In this document: positions 60,671 through 64,000 of the stretch, in pieces | How positions within the stretch are numbered: position 1 is the first letter of the stretch | Layout of the letters: the number at the start of each line of letters is the position of its first letter | DNA from: Gossypium raimondii | Lineage: Eukaryota > Streptophyta > Magnoliopsida > Malvales > Malvaceae | Reading direction: 5' to 3' | NCBI RefSeq assembly: GCF_025698545.1 | Contig: NC_068565.1 | Location: forward strand, 4,898,001-4,962,000 | DNA: 64,000 nt | Program-made: the position numbers and the translations under genes | Notes under the pieces: model-generated | The model's input: only the letters and a program-made list of their open reading frames with translations | Told to the model about the DNA's origin: nothing | Databases searched by the model: none

Positions 60671-60987
60671 GACTTGTTTTGAAACAATTTATAGGGAGAA
60701 ATCTCGTCATGGTTTGATTCCTTCCCTAAACTTCAATACTTTGTGTTTGAGCTTTACCAATCTTGCAGGTGAGATCCCATCAGATATGTTTGATCATCTA
60801 TCTAGATGGCAAGTGCTTTACTTGGGTAAGAACAAGCCCTCTGGCAAAATTCCATTGGGTTTATTCAAGTGCAAAGAGTTAGAGGACATATCCTTGGCTG
60901 ATAATAGGTTGGAAGGGATTCTACCGAAAGAAATAGGAAACTTGACAATACTTAGGAGTCTATATCTCGACAACAACCTATTCGAAG
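60671..60987 (+). pseudogene. Second, partial exon-1 copy; 3' part (60769-60987) open
   Basis: Tandem duplicate of 60213-60532 plus its following intron (repeat distance about 457 bp; both are followed by TTTTAATTTGTTGTCTTTCTCC). The 5' part is frame-shifted, but 60769-60987 (219 bp) is open in phase 1 after an internal CTTGCAG, encoding GEIPSDMFDHLSRWQ to NNLFEG. Confidence 0.7.
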
Positions 60988-61059
60988 GTAAACGAGAAGC
61001 AGCTAGGTGTTATTTTAATTTGTTGTCTTTCTCCGACTGCAATATCTGCTTTGTTTGGT

Positions 61060-62243
61060 AAGAAAGCTTCAATTCTTAATTTTTTTTTTTACCAAGTAAG
61101 ATTTTAAAGTTGTTTTAATTTTCATGCTTTTCATCGATCATGATAGCGTGCTAAATTCTTGATTTTAACCATATGACTAATTCTAATAATCTAAATATCT
61201 TCAAATTTTATTAAACGAATCAAAGATTTTTTAGGAACATTAATTTATATAATTATTATAATTATAAAACCCTTAAGCCTTGTTTTCCCTCAGCCTTTTA
61301 ATTACTCGAAAACTCTTTTTTGCTCTCCGTTTTTCCCCTTCTTCCTTCTTTTTGGTTTAGCTATGATCCTATTGAATTTAGTCTTGAGTTAAAAAAAGCA
61401 CACTTACTAATGACAAAACTTTAAAAGGAAATAAGAGAACCCAAAAACAATAATACTTATGCGTTTGCACTATGGTATCGTAGTGAAAATTAGAAATTTT
61501 ATCACAAACAAATACATGTAGAATTCATGTATTTAAAATAAATTTGTATGTTTAAAAATAAAATACAATAAATATGAAACGTAAAGTTTGAAACTAATAA
61601 TAACACATATGAAATATGTACAATATTAAAATAAAATTAATTTAACTTGTGAGTAAAAGAAAATAGAAATAAGTAAATACATCATATGCACTACTATTGT
61701 TTATTATGATATTGTCATTTTTTACATCATGTCAAAAAGCAATCATGCTAGTGAAAAGAAATTTCAAATTGGTTAAGGATTTTATTAATATTTATTAAGA
61801 TAGAAGTATAAATACACAAATTTTGTGAGAGAAACCATTTTATGTTAAAAATATTTTTTAAAGTTTACTTAAGAATTATTATTGGTGTAGTGATAAAGGA
61901 TTTGTTTATAAATCCATTAAATATGGGTTCAATCAAAATATTTGGTGTAGTGATAAAGTTTACTTAAGGATTTTATGTTAATTTTAGTTCTTTTATTTAA
62001 AAGCGGTATAAAAGTAGGAAAAGGCAAAAGGTCATCAAAATAATAATAGTAATCATTTAATAAAAGATATGTTAGTCATTTTCTAACCGAGTTTATATTC
62101 GATTAACCCGTAACACCAACTCGATTAAAAGTTTTATTAATAGTAATTATCTTTGGTGGGTAGGAAAGCCTCAATTCTTTTCTTTTCTAAAACAAATATA
62201 AATTTTAACTATTATTCGTATTTTATTTAATCAAGCAAATATT
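61060..62243. other. AT-rich region; one SINE-head-like motif, no gene
   Basis: No coding frame was found. At 61883-61899 TGGTGTAGTGATAAAGG followed by GGGTTCAATC (61925-61934) resembles tRNA A and B boxes with normal spacing. A partial copy of the first box recurs at 61943. This could be a SINE head, but there is no poly-A tail. Confidence 0.35.
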
Positions 62244-62626
62244 TGTAAAAATAAAATGTCGGTAATGACAATATATCTCAAAGAAAAGAGAAAGAAAAAA
62301 TAAAGAACACTCAAATTTTTATGTGGAAATCCTTTTAGGAAAAAAATCACAGGCAGAGAAGAAAATTCACTATGTCGAATTCAAATGATTATAAAAGGAG
62401 TAGACTATGTCTATTTATAGTCTTGTAAAATTATATTCTAATAGGAGTGTAGTAAGATTCAAACACCTTATTCTAATCAATATCAAATAGATGGAGTTTA
62501 ATAAGGTTTAAAAAACCTTATTCTAAAATAAAATAAAAGAAGTGTAGATCTATATAGATTTTACTTTTATTTTATTTTACCACTGTATTTTATTTAAATA
62601 AGGATTCAGACCACTCAATTCTAACA
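62244..62626 (-). repeat. 3' LTR of copia element 3 (383 bp)
   Basis: On the minus strand it starts TGTTAGAATTGAG right after a polypurine tract. It aligns with the 384-bp LTR at 38127-38510, including the shared CTTATTCTAAAATAAAATAA tract. The far end (near 62244, TGTAAAAATA) has lost the exact inverted repeat. Confidence 0.8.
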
Positions 62627-62640
62627 ATCTCCACCTTGAC
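62627..62640 (-). other. Polypurine tract of copia element 3
   Basis: Minus strand GTCAAGGTGGAGAT directly abuts the LTR start, the standard plus-strand priming site of plant copia elements. Confidence 0.75.
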
Positions 62641-62829
62641 ACGAATTCTCAATGAACAAGTTCTTCATTGCGAACTCTCAACGAACAAATCCTCCTCCTC
62701 TTCCATAAAACCCCTTAAGGGTTTAACTTCAACAATGAACACCACCCAAGTTTCAGCAATGCTCAAACTTGGTTATAGGAAGTGACTTAGTCATCATATC
62801 TATAAGATTTTCATGAGTACTAATTTTGC

Positions 62830-64000
62830 TCATAACAATATCACCACGAGCAATAATATCACGAACAAAATGATACCGAACATCAATGTGTTTTGTTTTG
62901 TTCTCTCATGAAACATTTGATCTTTTGTAAGGAAGATGGCACTCTGACTGTCACAAAATACTGTACTGATTTGAAGGTTTTCATTGAGTTCACTGAAGAA
63001 CCCCTTCAACCAAATGGCTTCTTTACAAGCCTCTGTAATCACCATGTACTCAGCTTCAGTGGTAGAAAAAATAGCTTTAGTTTGCAAAGTGGCTTTCCAA
63101 CTGATTGCACAACCTCCGATTGTAAAGACATAACCTGTGAGAGATCTTCTTCTATCAAGGTCTCCAGCAAAATCAACATCAACACACTCAATGACTTCAT
63201 CTCTAGTTCTTCCAAACTATAAGCAAACATCAGTAGTACCTCGTAAGTATCTTAAAATCTACTGAACTACTTTCTAATGTTCTTTACCAAGATTCGTCAT
63301 GTATCTGCTAACTACACTAACTGCATATGATATATCTGGACATGAACAAACCATAGCATACATGAGAGATCCCATTGGATTAGAGTATGGAACATGAGAG
63401 ATCCCACTACACTAGAGTATGGAACATGTGACATGTACTCAATCTCATCATCTGATTGTGGAGACATAGTCGATGAAAGTCTGAAATGGGTTGCTAAAGG
63501 AGTACTAACAGGCTTAGCACTTTACATATTGAACCTGCAAAGAACTTTCTCAATGTACCCCTTCTGACTTAGGTACAATTTACTTGTTTTTCTATCGCTG
63601 AGAATCTCCATACCAAGTATCTTCTTTGCTGGTCTCAAATTTTTCATCTCAAATCCTTTGCTTAGTTGGGCTTTAACCTTTCTTATCTCTCATTTATCTT
63701 TCGTTGCTATCAATATGTCATCAACATAAAGGAGTAGACCCACAAAAGAACCATCACTATTTTTCTTAAAGTAAACACAATTGTCAAAGTTACTTATTTT
63801 GAAATTATGAGAAGTCATAAAAGAATAAAACCTCTTGTACCACTGTCTTGGTGACTGTTTCAAACCGTACAAGGACTTTTTCAGCAAGCAAACATAGTCA
63901 TCTTTTTCTGAGACTATAAAACCCTCTAGTTGTTGCATGTAAATATCCTCCTCAAGTTCTCCATGCAAAAATACAGTTTTTACATCTAACTGCTCAAGCT
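62830..64000 (-). pseudogene. Ty1-copia reverse transcriptase and RNase H, 3' half of element 3 (continues past window)
   Basis: Read right to left: reverse transcriptase with EEDIYMQQLEGF, SLYGLKQSPRQWYKRF and the catalytic LYVDD box (63690-63968); then GSLMYAMVCSCPDISYAVS near 63330; RNase H with FSTTEAEYM, ACKEAIWLKGF and CDSQSAIFLTK (62860-63070). A 32-bp tandem duplication (63364-63395, 63396-63427) shifts the frame, and further stops lie between the domains, so it is inactive. Gag, integrase and the 5' LTR would lie beyond 64000. Same family and orientation as element 2. Confidence 0.82.

Overview
This is 64 kb of an AT-rich plant nuclear genome. Genes are split by GT-AG introns and lie among long stretches of retrotransposon debris (copia, gypsy-like, LINE, SINE, MITE). 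The gene content is clearly eudicot. The repeat landscape resembles Malvaceae, most likely cotton (Gossypium), but that is an inference from remembered repeat style and was not checked by search.

Layout. 1-2.0 kb: an unidentified C-terminal coding end, then gypsy-type LTR sequence carrying a 591-bp solo LTR. 4.4-8.0 kb (minus): a seven-exon gene whose zinc-binding domain is internally duplicated. 8.26-8.74 kb: a long foldback element upstream of it. 10.0-14.1 kb (plus): an 11-exon DNA 3'-phosphatase gene (ZDP). 15.2-19.9 kb (plus): an 8-exon gene for a Rab3GAP regulatory-subunit N-terminal-domain protein, with a SINE in its last intron. 22.8-26.6 kb: the last exon of a receptor-like protein (RLP) pseudogene, cut by a dead copia element. 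27.7-28.4 kb: a second solo LTR of the family seen at 1.0 kb. 32.7-38.5 kb: LINE, gypsy-like and copia remnants. 39.96-55.68 kb (plus): a leucine-rich-repeat (LRR) receptor locus, the centrepiece. 56.3-61.0 kb: further broken receptor copies among gypsy-like LTRs. 62.2-64.0 kb (minus): the 3' half of a copia element of the same family as the one at 35-38.5 kb.

The receptor locus. Exon 1 encodes a signal peptide, LRRNT cap and LRRs typical of receptor-kinase subfamily XII (FLS2/EFR/Xa21-like). The last exon encodes the island domain, capping LRRs, transmembrane segment and short basic tail typical of RLPs, with no kinase. Between them lie eight to nine small exons. Every one is bounded by phase-1 introns that split an LRR glycine codon, so the exons read through in frame: 1112 codons with all eleven exons, 990 without the two doubtful ones. 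Intron segments are repeated along the array, which points to growth by tandem exon-intron duplication. Whether it is transcribed as one gene needs RNA evidence.

No rRNA gene, tRNA gene or CRISPR array was recognised.
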